53,005 nt of DNA, taken from contig WQTE01000005.1 in NCBI GenBank assembly GCA_009786445.1, positions 1 through 53,005 of the forward strand. The letters are read 5' to 3'. This document shows positions 45,399-53,005 of the stretch, piece by piece. The number at the start of each line of letters is the position of its first letter. Positions within the stretch are counted from its first letter, which is position 1. This DNA comes from Oscillospiraceae bacterium. GTDB lineage: Bacteria; Bacillota; Clostridia; Oscillospirales; Oscillospiraceae. The notes beneath the pieces are model-generated. The model had not been told where the DNA came from and ran no database searches. It was given only the letters and a program-made list of their open reading frames with translations. The translations under genes and the position numbers were made by a program.

Positions 45399-46793
45399 AT
45401 GTCTAAAATTAACAGAGTTTTCAGAACAACCGCAGCTTTGCTGCTAATGGTGTTCTTTTTGCAATTAATCCCGGCTGCACCTGCCACTGCACTCACTCCT
45501 TTCACCAACATCGCCGCCGAGGCAGCTATTCTGGTCGAAAGCGAAACAGGTCAGATACTATTTTCACACAATGCGTTCTCTCGCCACCCGGCAGATGACC
45601 TCACTAAAATCATGACACTCTATCTTGCAGCCAGAGCTGTAGAAAACGACGAAATCAGTGATAGTGAATTTGTGGAAATGACTGAAGCAGCGTGGCTTGA
45701 TATTGACGAGCGCAGCTCGACCCTGGACATTCTTCCGGGCGAAGTTATGACTTTTATCGATCTCATTTACAGCTCTTACGTTGGCAATGCAAATGAGGCA
45801 AGCAACATGATTGCACTCAGGCTTGCAGGCAGCATTGATTCATTTGTCAGGCAGATGAATGCTATGGCGACGGAAATAGGTGCAACAAACACAAATTTCG
45901 TAAACCCGCACGGACAGCACAGCCCTAATCAGTTTACCACTGCTTATGATATGTTTCTTATCTACAGCCACGCTTCCAGAAGTATGCTGTTTAACGAAGT
46001 TTCCTCTACTTTCAGGCATACAACCGAAACTATTGATGAGTTTGAATCTCGTACGTTCACTACATCAAATTCTCTCATAGTGCCCGGCAGTATTTATTTT
46101 TACAGACATGCGCTGTCCGGAAAAGACAGCGCAACCTTTGAAGGCGGTCACAGTTTGGTAGCTTCCGCCGAAGAGAACAATATGTTTTTAATTTCCGTTA
46201 TACTCGGCTCTTATGTAGAAATGTTTGAAGACGGCAGCGCAGATATCAAGAGTTTATCGGAAACACAACGGCTTTTTCACTGGGGTTACAATGAATTTGC
46301 CTGGCGGGAAATTTTGAGAACTACGGATTTGCTTGACCGTGTTCCGGTACTCCACGGCTCCGGCACAGATTTTGTAAATGCCCGACCTTCAGAGTCGCTC
46401 ACCGTGCTTATAGCAAACTCCGTCCATACCGATGCTTTTGAAAGGCGAGTCAGACTATTTTACGATGAGGATAATCCCATTGAAGCTCCTGTTGAGGCAG
46501 GTCACTTGCTGGGCGAAGTCACGATAAGGCGTGATGGGAACGAATATGCCAGAATTTCGCTTGTGGCAAACACTTCAGTTGATCTCAGCGGCATTGAGTA
46601 CATTAGAATACAGGTAATGGAGATGCTTACTTCGACGATGGCGCGCAACATTATCATTATACTCGTATTGCTGGTACTATTGTATATCGCACTGGTCGTA
46701 AGACATAATGTAGTAAGAGCAAAACGTAGGCGCCGCATGAGAAGCGCAAAACAAGACCTAATTCAAGACCGTCAACGAAATTTTAGAGGATAA
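45399..46793 (+). CDS. D-alanyl-D-alanine carboxypeptidase (S11) homologue lacking the catalytic motifs
   Basis: Signal peptide (~1-31), S11 peptidase-type domain (~36-275), a PBP5-C-like beta domain (~300-400) and a C-terminal membrane helix (~407-427) with basic tail, the layout of DacF/DacB. The three active-site motifs are altered: SxxK reads DLTK (Asp67 in place of the nucleophile Ser, Lys70 kept); SGN reads VGN (128-130); KTG reads KDS (242-244). Surrounding sequence still aligns (TKIMTLYLAARAVE, VNPHGQHSPNQFTTAYDM, GGHSLVASA). It should not be a D,D-carboxypeptidase but may bind peptidoglycan or act as a regulator. ATG start, though upstream SD is weak (GGAG at about 45383). Confidence 0.85.
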   Translation: MSKINRVFRTTAALLLMVFFLQLIPAAPATALTPFTNIAAEAAILVESETGQILFSHNAFSRHPADDLTKIMTLYLAARAVENDEISDSEFVEMTEAAWLDIDERSSTLDILPGEVMTFIDLIYSSYVGNANEASNMIALRLAGSIDSFVRQMNAMATEIGATNTNFVNPHGQHSPNQFTTAYDMFLIYSHASRSMLFNEVSSTFRHTTETIDEFESRTFTTSNSLIVPGSIYFYRHALSGKDSATFEGGHSLVASAEENNMFLISVILGSYVEMFEDGSADIKSLSETQRLFHWGYNEFAWREILRTTDLLDRVPVLHGSGTDFVNARPSESLTVLIANSVHTDAFERRVRLFYDEDNPIEAPVEAGHLLGEVTIRRDGNEYARISLVANTSVDLSGIEYIRIQVMEMLTSTMARNIIIILVLLVLLYIALVVRHNVVRAKRRRRMRSAKQDLIQDRQRNFRG

Positions 46794-46818
46794 ACAGAAG
46801 CAACTCACTCGGCATACG

Positions 46819-46998
46819 CTAATTTAAGAGTGACTCATCGTCCTCTTTTTTGCGTTGCTCATTATATTCTTCCAAGATTTTTTTGTTTTCGGGGTCATCG
46901 CTCCTTTCAAGGATTTTCTCATAATTAGTAATAAATTCATACTTTTCCTCACTCGTCATATTGTTGAAATTTTTGCGTAATATTAAAAATTCAGACAC
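46819..46998 (-). CDS. Small charged protein of unknown function (59 aa)
   Basis: GTG at 46998 with GGGAGG eight bases upstream opens 59 codons to TAG at 46819-46821. The sequence is highly charged and helical (MTSEEKYEFITNYEKILERS, EEYNEQRKKEDDES) and has no signal or membrane segment. The ribosome site and helix-rich composition make it a likely real gene. I do not recognise a family. It is convergent with the S11 homologue. Confidence 0.6.
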   Translation of the reverse strand: MSEFLILRKNFNNMTSEEKYEFITNYEKILERSDDPENKKILEEYNEQRKKEDDESLLN

Positions 46999-47129
46999 TG
47001 TTTTTCCTCCCCAATCCTCTTATTAAGACCACACAAGAAATGGCGCAGAAAGGGGGCATATTTGCCTCACCTACTGCGCCAAAAAATATTTAGCGTTTGC
47101 CACGGATAGTCAACAAACCAAAATCGACC

Positions 47130-47158
47130 TTGAAAAATTCACAAAAAATGAGTATACT
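47130..47158 (+). promoter_or_regulatory. Orphan plus-strand promoter
   Basis: TTGAAA (47130-47135), 17 bp, TATACT (47153-47158), one of the best promoter matches in the window but with no gene downstream on that strand. Confidence 0.55.
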
Positions 47159-47164
47159 AAACCA

Positions 47165-47290
47165 AGTCGTGGTGACGGAGAAATCCGTGTTTGTAGGCTA
47201 TAGCGTTAACAAGTTTCCCTACACTCGCCGTGCGGTGCTGCTAACATCTCACGGTCGCTGCGACCACTTTTGTGCGGTCTTGTGAAAATG
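47165..47290 (+). ncRNA. Candidate small RNA downstream of the orphan promoter
   Basis: Starting at the predicted +1, GTGGT (47169-47173) can pair with ACCAC (47263-47267), enclosing ACGGA-GAAA-TCCGT (47175-47188, a perfect stem with GAAA loop), TGTAGG/CCTACA (47192-47197 and 47218-47223) and GGTCG/CGACC. An exact palindrome ATGATACTATCAT follows at 47288. No known RNA family is recognised and no strong terminator is seen. Confidence 0.35.
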
Positions 47291-47429
47291 ATACTATCAT
47301 AAAACAAATTAAAACACAAGCGTTTTATATCGCAATTTCAGCGATTATTCTGAGTATTTTATGTATAAAATTTACTCAAAATTTGTTTTCAAAAAGACAG
47401 TTTAAAACATATGACAGACAGGCTCTAAA

Positions 47430-48617
47430 CTACCTCACAATCACAGGTGATGTTCGCCATTCAGTGCCGCCTGTGCGCTCTGTCGGCTTCCGATAAGCAA
47501 GGTTGTAAAAATCTGTCGCATCGGCTTCGAGCTTAAACATTTTCTCTGCACAGCCGCCTAATTTATACACAGATGCAGGCTTCGTAATGATTGGGAGCTC
47601 TGCTTTTTTGCGCATAGACTTGAGAATACCGATACCGGCCCCTGAAGCTGCCAAAACCCTGATGTATGGCGGCGGATGCTTTGTATAATCTTTTGTGATA
47701 CCAAGAACAGCGCACATGAGAATCCTGCGAAGCCTTGACATCACAAATCGCTTAGACTTAGTGCCGCGAAGTACAGCCTCAATCGTTGACTCGGACTTGG
47801 CGAGCCTCAAAAACCTCTGCTCCAGACCATCCGAAACACCCAAAAACGAGGAAAAATCGTCTATAGCACGCAAGCGAGACAAAACAGCTTGCTCCGCGTT
47901 TTCCATAAAAACAGGTCCGCGCCCTAAGCGGATTTCTTCCTCGCAAACAAAAACGGAAGACTCGGGCAAAAGCGAGACAGGGGGACGGTTCTCACTTTTA
48001 AGCCGCGCCCTAACTGCTGATGCACTGAAACCGGTATCACTGTCATGCTCACCACCGACCCGCTTCATGGTAACCGGCTCTAAGTTTGAAGAAAGTTCTC
48101 TCACAGCTTTTATATACTCAATGCCTAAGACATTATTCGGAGTACTGAAAACACTTGCATCTGCGCCCAAAATGGCATATGCCGCCTTTTGTTGAGCCGC
48201 CGCATAAGACACTCCCTTTTTTAGCCACAATCTCACATTTTTCTGAAATTCATCAGAAGAAGCAACTCTCGCAGCATTTGATAAAGAGTCAATATTCCCC
48301 GATTCACTGCTAAACGAAATATAATCGCAAACTCCGAGTTTATCCAGAATATAGACACCACCCATAGAAAAACCTTCAGCCGAAGAAAGTGCGTAAGGAA
48401 CCGGAAGTTCAAGCACTAAATCAGCCCCCATGAGTACAGCCATTTTTGCCCTTGCATGTTTATTAAAAACCGCAAAATCTCCGCGCTGAACAAAGTTAGG
48501 ACTCATAACACAAACAATACCTACATCACCACCCAGCAAAAGACGTGTATTTTCAATGTGTGCGGCATGACCTAAATGAAAAGGGTTATATTCACATATT
48601 ATCCCGGCAGTTTTCAC
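47430..48617 (-). CDS. tmcAL: tRNA(Met) cytidine acetate ligase
   Basis: Makes N4-acetylcytidine at the wobble base of elongator tRNA-Met using acetate and ATP; formerly the YlbM nucleotidyltransferase family. The 395 residues start with IICEYNPFHLGHAAHIENTR, the HxGH-type nucleotide-binding motif, and include LELPVPYALSSAEGF and GFSASAVRARL. GTG start with AAGGGG five bases upstream. Promoter TTGAAA-17-TACAAT (48658-48686, minus). Divergent from ackA, which fits its use of acetate, although this may be chance. Confidence 0.92.
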   Translation of the reverse strand: MKTAGIICEYNPFHLGHAAHIENTRLLLGGDVGIVCVMSPNFVQRGDFAVFNKHARAKMAVLMGADLVLELPVPYALSSAEGFSMGGVYILDKLGVCDYISFSSESGNIDSLSNAARVASSDEFQKNVRLWLKKGVSYAAAQQKAAYAILGADASVFSTPNNVLGIEYIKAVRELSSNLEPVTMKRVGGEHDSDTGFSASAVRARLKSENRPPVSLLPESSVFVCEEEIRLGRGPVFMENAEQAVLSRLRAIDDFSSFLGVSDGLEQRFLRLAKSESTIEAVLRGTKSKRFVMSRLRRILMCAVLGITKDYTKHPPPYIRVLAASGAGIGILKSMRKKAELPIITKPASVYKLGGCAEKMFKLEADATDFYNLAYRKPTERTGGTEWRTSPVIVR

Positions 48618-48627
48618 TTTGTACCCC

Positions 48628-48656
48628 TTGAAATTTTTTGTGCGATGGTATAGAAT
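48628..48656 (+). promoter_or_regulatory. Promoter of ackA
   Basis: TTGAAA (48628-48633), 17 bp, TAGAAT (48651-48656). Its -10 lies 2 bp from that of the opposing tmcAL promoter. Confidence 0.55.
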
Positions 48657-48657
48657 A

Positions 48658-48686
48658 ATTGTAGCTTAAAAAAAATAACTTTTCAA
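48658..48686 (-). promoter_or_regulatory. Promoter of tmcAL
   Basis: Minus strand TTGAAA (48681-48686), 17 bp, TACAAT (48658-48663), pointing toward the ackA promoter. Confidence 0.6.
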
Positions 48687-48699
48687 GAGGTATGTGTAA

Positions 48700-49938
48700 A
48701 TGAACGTGTTAGTCATCAACGCAGGCAGTTCTTCGCTCAAGTATCAATTGTTTGATATGAAAAACGAAAAAATCCTCGCAAAAGGTCTATGTGACCGAAT
48801 CGGTCTTGATGGGCATCTCAAGCATAAACCCGAAGCAAACGACAAGCCCGTTTACGATGAAGACATCTCCCTCCCCACACACGCAGAGGCAATCAGTGCA
48901 GTCATAGAGAAGCTCACATCAGACGAGTACGGAGTTATTAGCAGTCTCTCCGAAATAAATGCCGTAGGGCATCGCGTAGTCCACGGCGGACGAAAGTTTT
49001 CCAGTAGCGTGCTCATTAATGACGAGGTTGTTGCCGCTATCGAAGATTGTGTCAGGCTCGCTCCGCTACATAATCCTGCTAACCTCATGGGTATCAGAGC
49101 ATGTCAGGAGGGTATGCCGAATGTGCCGCAAGTCGCAGTATTCGACACAGCTTTCCACAACACCATTCCCGAATATGCATACACATACCCCATCCCATAC
49201 AAGTATTATGAAGAAAACGACATTCGCCGCTACGGCTTCCACGGCACATCACACCGTTTTGTCTCCGATGTAGCATTACAGGAACTCGGACTTAAAAACG
49301 GCAAGTCAAGGCTTATCACCTGCCACCTCGGAAACGGCTCATCGCTGGCAGCGATATTCAGCGGCAAAAGCGTTGACACAACAATGGGTGTCACTCCGCT
49401 TGAAGGCATACCCATGGGAACACGCTGCGGCTCAGTTGACCCGTCCCTTGTCGATATCATTGCATCGGTTGACGGCATATCCCTCAAAGAGGCGATGGAT
49501 GTGCTGAACAAAAAATCCGGTGTTCTGGGTATCTACGGAAAATCATCTGATTTCAGGGATATTGAAACGGCTGCCGGTGTGAATATAGACACAGGCTTTA
49601 TGAAAGAAGGCGCTCCGATAGATGCTCGAGCAAAGCTTGCACTTGATGTTTTTTCATATCAGGTGGCAAAATTCATCGGTTCCTATGTCGTAGCTCTCGG
49701 TGGGCTGGATGCTTTGGTTTTCACAGCAGGTATCGGCGAAAACTCTCCATATGTCCGCAGATCAATATGCAAGCACCTCGGCGGTATAGGTCTATACATC
49801 AACGAGAAAGTAAACGCTGTGAGAGTAAGTGAATACCTCGATGTTTCAGGTGAAAAAACAAAACCAAAAGTTCTTGTCATCCCAACAAACGAAGAGCTCG
49901 CCATCGCCAGAGACACAATTGAGATTGTAAAAAAATAA
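48700..49938 (+). CDS. ackA: Acetate kinase
   Basis: Converts acetyl phosphate and ADP to acetate and ATP. The 412 residues hold both halves of the ASKHA fold: NAGSSSLKYQLF, GHRVVHGG, FDTAFHNT, RYGFHGTSHRFV, GNGSSLAAI and TPLEGIPMGTRCGSVDP; catalytic residues are present. ATG with AAGAGG about nine bases upstream. pta is not adjacent. mutS2 follows after 4 bp, so the two are cotranscribed. Confidence 0.97.
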   Translation: MNVLVINAGSSSLKYQLFDMKNEKILAKGLCDRIGLDGHLKHKPEANDKPVYDEDISLPTHAEAISAVIEKLTSDEYGVISSLSEINAVGHRVVHGGRKFSSSVLINDEVVAAIEDCVRLAPLHNPANLMGIRACQEGMPNVPQVAVFDTAFHNTIPEYAYTYPIPYKYYEENDIRRYGFHGTSHRFVSDVALQELGLKNGKSRLITCHLGNGSSLAAIFSGKSVDTTMGVTPLEGIPMGTRCGSVDPSLVDIIASVDGISLKEAMDVLNKKSGVLGIYGKSSDFRDIETAAGVNIDTGFMKEGAPIDARAKLALDVFSYQVAKFIGSYVVALGGLDALVFTAGIGENSPYVRRSICKHLGGIGLYINEKVNAVRVSEYLDVSGEKTKPKVLVIPTNEELAIARDTIEIVKK

Positions 49939-49942
49939 AAAG

Positions 49943-52327
49943 ATGACTTTTTTTGAAAAATCACTTAAAATTTTAGAACTCCCCGACATATTAACCATGC
50001 TTGCCGCCGAGGCAGTCAGTGAGTGCGCAAAGGATGCTGCCGCCGAGTTGCGCCCATATGTCGATGCGGAAACCGTAAAAGCAAACCTCAGTGAAACAAC
50101 CGCCGCAAAAAACATGATGATTTTGCGCCAAAGTCCGCCCTTCTCAAGTGTCAGAAACATAAAAAATGCCGTTAAACGCGCCGACATGGGCGGGGCACTC
50201 AGCACGAAAGAACTCCTGAATATTGCCGGACTGATAAGGGCTTCATCGGCATCAATAGCTTACTACAAAAGTGAAAAAAACGCCGAAAAAACGGCTATAG
50301 ATTACCTTTTCAACTCATTAAATCCCGACAAATTTTTGGAAAATAAAATATCCGCCTCAATTGTATCGGAAGAGGAAATATCAGATAACGCAAGCCCCGA
50401 ACTAGCCACAATCCGGCGCCATATACGCCTTTCGCACGATAAAATCCGTCAAACCTTAAACAAAATTATCACATCATCCGCCTACAGCAAAATGCTCCAG
50501 GAACCCATAATCACTATGCGAAACGACAGATACGTTGTTCCCGTTAAAGCCGAACATAAGTCCGGATTTCCCGGCATGGTGCACGATATCTCATCCTCAG
50601 GCGCCACCCAATTTATTGAGCCAATGAGCGTTGTGAATATAAACAACGAATTGCGCGAACTTTCCGCAAGAGAAAAAACGGAAATTGAACGAATTCTAAT
50701 GGAACTTTCAGCAGATGTGGCAAACTGCGGAGATGACATAATCAGAGACTATGAAGTGCTGACAAAACTCGACTTTGTTTTCGCCAAAGCGAAGTTATCC
50801 TATAAAATGGATGCAATTGAGCCCGAAATTATGGACGACATAAAAGTCAGGATAAACGCAGCACGTCACCCGCTGCTGCCTAAAGAAACTGCCGTTCCGA
50901 TTGATATTCGTCTCGGCGGAGACTTTGATACATTGGTTATAACAGGTCCGAACACAGGCGGAAAAACCGTGTCGCTTAAAACCCTCGGACTATTGTGTGC
51001 AATGTCACAATGCGGACTTCATATCCCTTGCAATCATGGTAGCTACGTGCCCGTTTTTGGCTCGATTTTCTCAGATATCGGCGACGAGCAGTCTATTGAA
51101 CAATCGCTATCCACCTTCTCTTCCCACATGACAAATATCGTCAGCATATTAAAACACGCAGGTCATGATTCCCTGCTTATGTTTGACGAACTGGGCGCAG
51201 GCACAGACCCGATTGAAGGAGCGGCACTTGCTATATCAATAATCGAATACGCCAGAAAAACAGGAGCTTTGATAGCCGCTACAACGCACTATGCGGAGCT
51301 TAAAAGCTATGCTGTCACGTCACAGGGAGTCTCAAATGCATCATGTGAGTTTGACGTAGAAACGCTCAGACCAACCTACAAGCTCATTATAGGCATTCCC
51401 GGAAAGTCAAACGCATTTGCCATCTCAAAACGTCTTGGTCTGTCTGACGACATTATTAACGATGCCAAAAACCGACTCAGCAGTGATAATGCATCCTTTG
51501 AAGATGCTCTGCTCGGACTGGAAGAATCCAGGCTTTCGCTAGAAAAAGAGCGCGACGAAATCACAAAACTCCACAGAGATGCATCCAGCGACAGGAATCA
51601 AGCCGCCGCACTCAAAGCACGTCTCGATAAAGAGCTTGCCGCAGCGACGGACAGAGCCAGAAGCGATGCCTCGAAGATTATCGAAGAAGCACGCCTTGCT
51701 GCAAATTCTGTAATGGACGAGCTAAACAATCTGCGTAAAAAAGCCATAAATGACGTAAATATGCAAAAACTCGGTGAAGATAAGGCAGATCTTCTGCGAA
51801 AGCTCAACGAAGCAGAATATGAAATAAGTGATTCGCCGGATACTCAGGAAGATAGTAATGAAGTACGCACAAGGGATATTGTCCCCGGGGACAGAGTAAA
51901 GCTGCGCAGTATCGGCACCCTTGCCGATGTGGTTTCTGTGGGCAATGACGGAACTTTGTCTCTTCGAGCAGGAATTTTAAATGTAACAGCTCGCCCCAAT
52001 GAGGTTATTTTAGTTCAGTCCGAAAATGTACCCGAACTCAAAAAACAAATAGCAAAATCCGAAGCTAAGTTGAGATCGATATCCGCAAAACCTGAGCTTG
52101 ACATCCGTGGTATGAATGTTGATGAGGCCCTCCCCATTATGGAGCGTTTCATCGACAATGCCAAAATGGCAAAGCTAAACACTGTCTCAATCATACACGG
52201 CAAAGGTACAGGAATTTTGCGTAAAGCTGTCCACAAAAGTCTAAAGCGCGACAATCACGCTATAAAGTCTTTTCGTCTTGGTGTTTATGGCGAAGGCGAG
52301 GATGGTGTTACCATAGTTTCATTGTGA
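49943..52327 (+). CDS. mutS2: Endonuclease MutS2
   Basis: MutS homologue of Gram-positive bacteria, linked to suppression of homologous recombination and to rescue of collided ribosomes. The 794 residues have the N-terminal core and clamp helices, the ATPase with Walker A TGPNTGGKT (~335) and LLMFDELGAGTDPIEGAAL, a long coiled coil (~515-640) and a C-terminal Smr nuclease domain (LDIRGMNVDEAL, IIHGKGTGILR). Starts 4 bp after ackA with almost no ribosome site of its own, so it probably depends on translational coupling. Confidence 0.96.
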   Translation: MTFFEKSLKILELPDILTMLAAEAVSECAKDAAAELRPYVDAETVKANLSETTAAKNMMILRQSPPFSSVRNIKNAVKRADMGGALSTKELLNIAGLIRASSASIAYYKSEKNAEKTAIDYLFNSLNPDKFLENKISASIVSEEEISDNASPELATIRRHIRLSHDKIRQTLNKIITSSAYSKMLQEPIITMRNDRYVVPVKAEHKSGFPGMVHDISSSGATQFIEPMSVVNINNELRELSAREKTEIERILMELSADVANCGDDIIRDYEVLTKLDFVFAKAKLSYKMDAIEPEIMDDIKVRINAARHPLLPKETAVPIDIRLGGDFDTLVITGPNTGGKTVSLKTLGLLCAMSQCGLHIPCNHGSYVPVFGSIFSDIGDEQSIEQSLSTFSSHMTNIVSILKHAGHDSLLMFDELGAGTDPIEGAALAISIIEYARKTGALIAATTHYAELKSYAVTSQGVSNASCEFDVETLRPTYKLIIGIPGKSNAFAISKRLGLSDDIINDAKNRLSSDNASFEDALLGLEESRLSLEKERDEITKLHRDASSDRNQAAALKARLDKELAAATDRARSDASKIIEEARLAANSVMDELNNLRKKAINDVNMQKLGEDKADLLRKLNEAEYEISDSPDTQEDSNEVRTRDIVPGDRVKLRSIGTLADVVSVGNDGTLSLRAGILNVTARPNEVILVQSENVPELKKQIAKSEAKLRSISAKPELDIRGMNVDEALPIMERFIDNAKMAKLNTVSIIHGKGTGILRKAVHKSLKRDNHAIKSFRLGVYGEGEDGVTIVSL

Positions 52328-52363
52328 ATCTCTACAAAATTTCATATATGACAAACATCGTCC

Positions 52364-52392
52364 TTGACGATTACTCGATTATTTGATACAGT
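52364..52392 (+). promoter_or_regulatory. Promoter of the HPr gene
   Basis: TTGACG (52364-52369), 17 bp, TACAGT (52387-52392); AGGAGG precedes the ATG. Confidence 0.55.
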
Positions 52393-52443
52393 GGGGGCAA
52401 TGGGGTTTAGGAACTACCCTAACGACTAGGAGGATGTTCACCG

Positions 52444-52707
52444 ATGTACGAGAAAAAGGCAACCGTTATGATACAGGTTGGTCTGCATGCACGACCCGCA
52501 ACTTTTCTCATTCAAAAGGCAAATGAGTATAGGAGTAGTATTTGGATAGAAAAGGATGAACGCAGAGTCAATGCAAAAAGTCTTTTAGGCGTTCTTTCTC
52601 TCGGCGTTGCACAAGGAGTAACTATCAGTGTCATCGCTGATGGTCCTGACGAGATTGAAGCCGTCGACACCCTATGCCAGCTTATCAATTCTGATTTTGA
52701 AGAGTAA
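52444..52707 (+). CDS. HPr family phosphocarrier protein
   Basis: 87 residues. His15 in VGLHARPAT is the site phosphorylated by enzyme I of the sugar phosphotransferase system, and Ser46 in NAKSLLGVLSLG is the HPr kinase site, so both regulatory residues are present and it may act in sugar uptake and in catabolite control. Its position after mutS2 is common in Clostridia; the symbol is left open because a second HPr (ptsH or crh type) may exist. ATG with AGGAGG ten bases upstream; own promoter and terminator. Confidence 0.88.
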   Translation: MYEKKATVMIQVGLHARPATFLIQKANEYRSSIWIEKDERRVNAKSLLGVLSLGVAQGVTISVIADGPDEIEAVDTLCQLINSDFEE

Positions 52708-52722
52708 AAGTAAAAGAGCATT

Positions 52723-52752
52723 AAAAAATCGACCGAAATCGGTCGATTTTTT
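52723..52752. terminator. Bidirectional terminator between HPr and rpmA
   Basis: AAAAAATCGACCGA and TCGGTCGATTTTTT form a perfect 14-bp stem with a two-base loop (52737-52738); T-runs stand on both sides, so it serves HPr and rpmA. Confidence 0.85.
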
Positions 52753-52774
52753 AATATCTTAATGTTTTTAGTTT

Positions 52775-53005
52775 TTACTGAGCCGCCGCTTCTTCGTAGA
52801 CCGAAACTCTTTTACGTCTCTGTCCGTAGGGCTCAAATCTGACCCTACCGCTCACTTTTGCAAACAGAGTATCGTCACTTCCCTTCCCCACATTGATACC
52901 GGGGTGAATCTTTGTGCCACGCTGGCGAACCAGAATATTGCCTGCGAGAACAAACTGACCGTCAGCGCGTTTTGCGCCGAGGCGTTTTGACATACTCTCG
53001 CGACC
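52775..53005 (-). CDS. rpmA: 50S ribosomal protein L27 (5' end outside window)
   Basis: The frame is open to the right edge and reads [17 protein letters not shown], then [10 protein letters not shown], typical of L27 after its short N-terminal stretch. About 15-20 N-terminal residues are outside the window. The internal ATG at 52993 is not the start, because the homology continues upstream of it. Ends in an Ala/Glu-rich tail (VYEEAAAQ). Confidence 0.95.
   Translation of the reverse strand, partial: GRESMSKRLGAKRADGQFVLAGNILVRQRGTKIHPGINVGKGSDDTLFAKVSGRVRFEPYGQRRKRVSVYEEAAAQ

Larger units (their letters stand above)
46999..47429. other. 431-bp intergenic region with hairpin and orphan promoter
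   Basis: No convincing gene. It holds TGGCGCAG/CTGCGCCA (47041-47048 and 47074-47081), followed on the plus strand by A-rich sequence and so not a terminator there, a consensus-like plus-strand promoter at 47130-47158, and a candidate structured RNA. The remaining 100 bp before tmcAL's stop is AT-rich without clear features. Confidence 0.6.

Noticed and set aside
47097-47285. 62-codon plus-strand ORF
   Set aside because: No ribosome site, no recognisable sequence, and it starts upstream of the predicted promoter; more likely non-coding.

Overview
The window is chromosomal DNA from a low- to mid-GC Gram-positive anaerobe, most likely an uncultured member of the Clostridia (possibly Oscillospirales or a neighbouring order; the family cannot be fixed from this sequence). 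The signs are class III ribonucleotide reductase (nrdD/nrdG) with NrdR, a glycyl-radical hydroxyproline dehydratase of HypD type, MutS2 followed by HPr, DUF1292, VanW/G5, ComEA/ComEC, TmcAL, strong AGGAGG-type ribosome sites, lipoproteins with lipoboxes, and unusually many TTG start codons. No tRNA, rRNA, CRISPR array, insertion sequence or phage gene was recognised.

Layout. 1-1.6 kb is an accessory patch: a GNAT/XRE chimera cut by the left edge, a frameshifted small ORF, a Fic AMP-transferase and a tiny tail ORF. 1.6-4.85 kb (minus) holds an unknown protein, a glycerophosphodiester phosphodiesterase and a lipoprotein with a duplicated domain. 5.0-9.5 kb has a second lipoprotein, a full-length P2A-type ATPase whose catalytic and ion-binding residues are replaced, and a divergent HEQEH metalloprotease with a histidine-rich tail. 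9.5-13.9 kb (minus) is nrdD-nrdG-asnS behind a promoter with an NrdR box. 14-16.7 kb (plus) is DUF975-MATE-yfbR. Then come hypD (plus) and, convergent and overlapping, nrdR (minus, with its own NrdR box). 19.6-23.9 kb (minus) carries an RNase M5-like TOPRIM protein, holA and comEC; the TOPRIM gene and comEC share a 17-bp motif just upstream of their -35 regions. 24.1-25.4 kb (plus) has three compact V-ATPase stator-like proteins (G/H, N-terminal part of I, shortened E) and no catalytic or rotor subunits. PilZ and PrsA/SurA-like genes follow (minus), the latter behind a structured leader that may be a 6S-like RNA; then DUF1292 and a class A PBP from superimposed divergent promoters.

30.9-39.4 kb (minus) is a probable operon hemW-vanW-pgk-tpiA-gpmI-eno. 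gap is divergent from it, and pyk follows a small zincin gene, so lower glycolysis from triose phosphate to pyruvate is complete here; ackA further on gives acetate and ATP. 42.4-46.8 kb has a two-component system, comEA and a D,D-carboxypeptidase homologue in which all three active-site motifs are altered. After a 59-residue small gene and a 0.4-kb intergenic region with an orphan promoter come tmcAL, ackA, mutS2, HPr and the edge-truncated rpmA (L27).

The most unusual observations are two intact but apparently catalytically dead enzymes (P-type ATPase and S11 peptidase), an orphan V-ATPase stator module, a motif shared by comEC and the TOPRIM gene, NrdR autoregulation, and two candidate structured RNAs.
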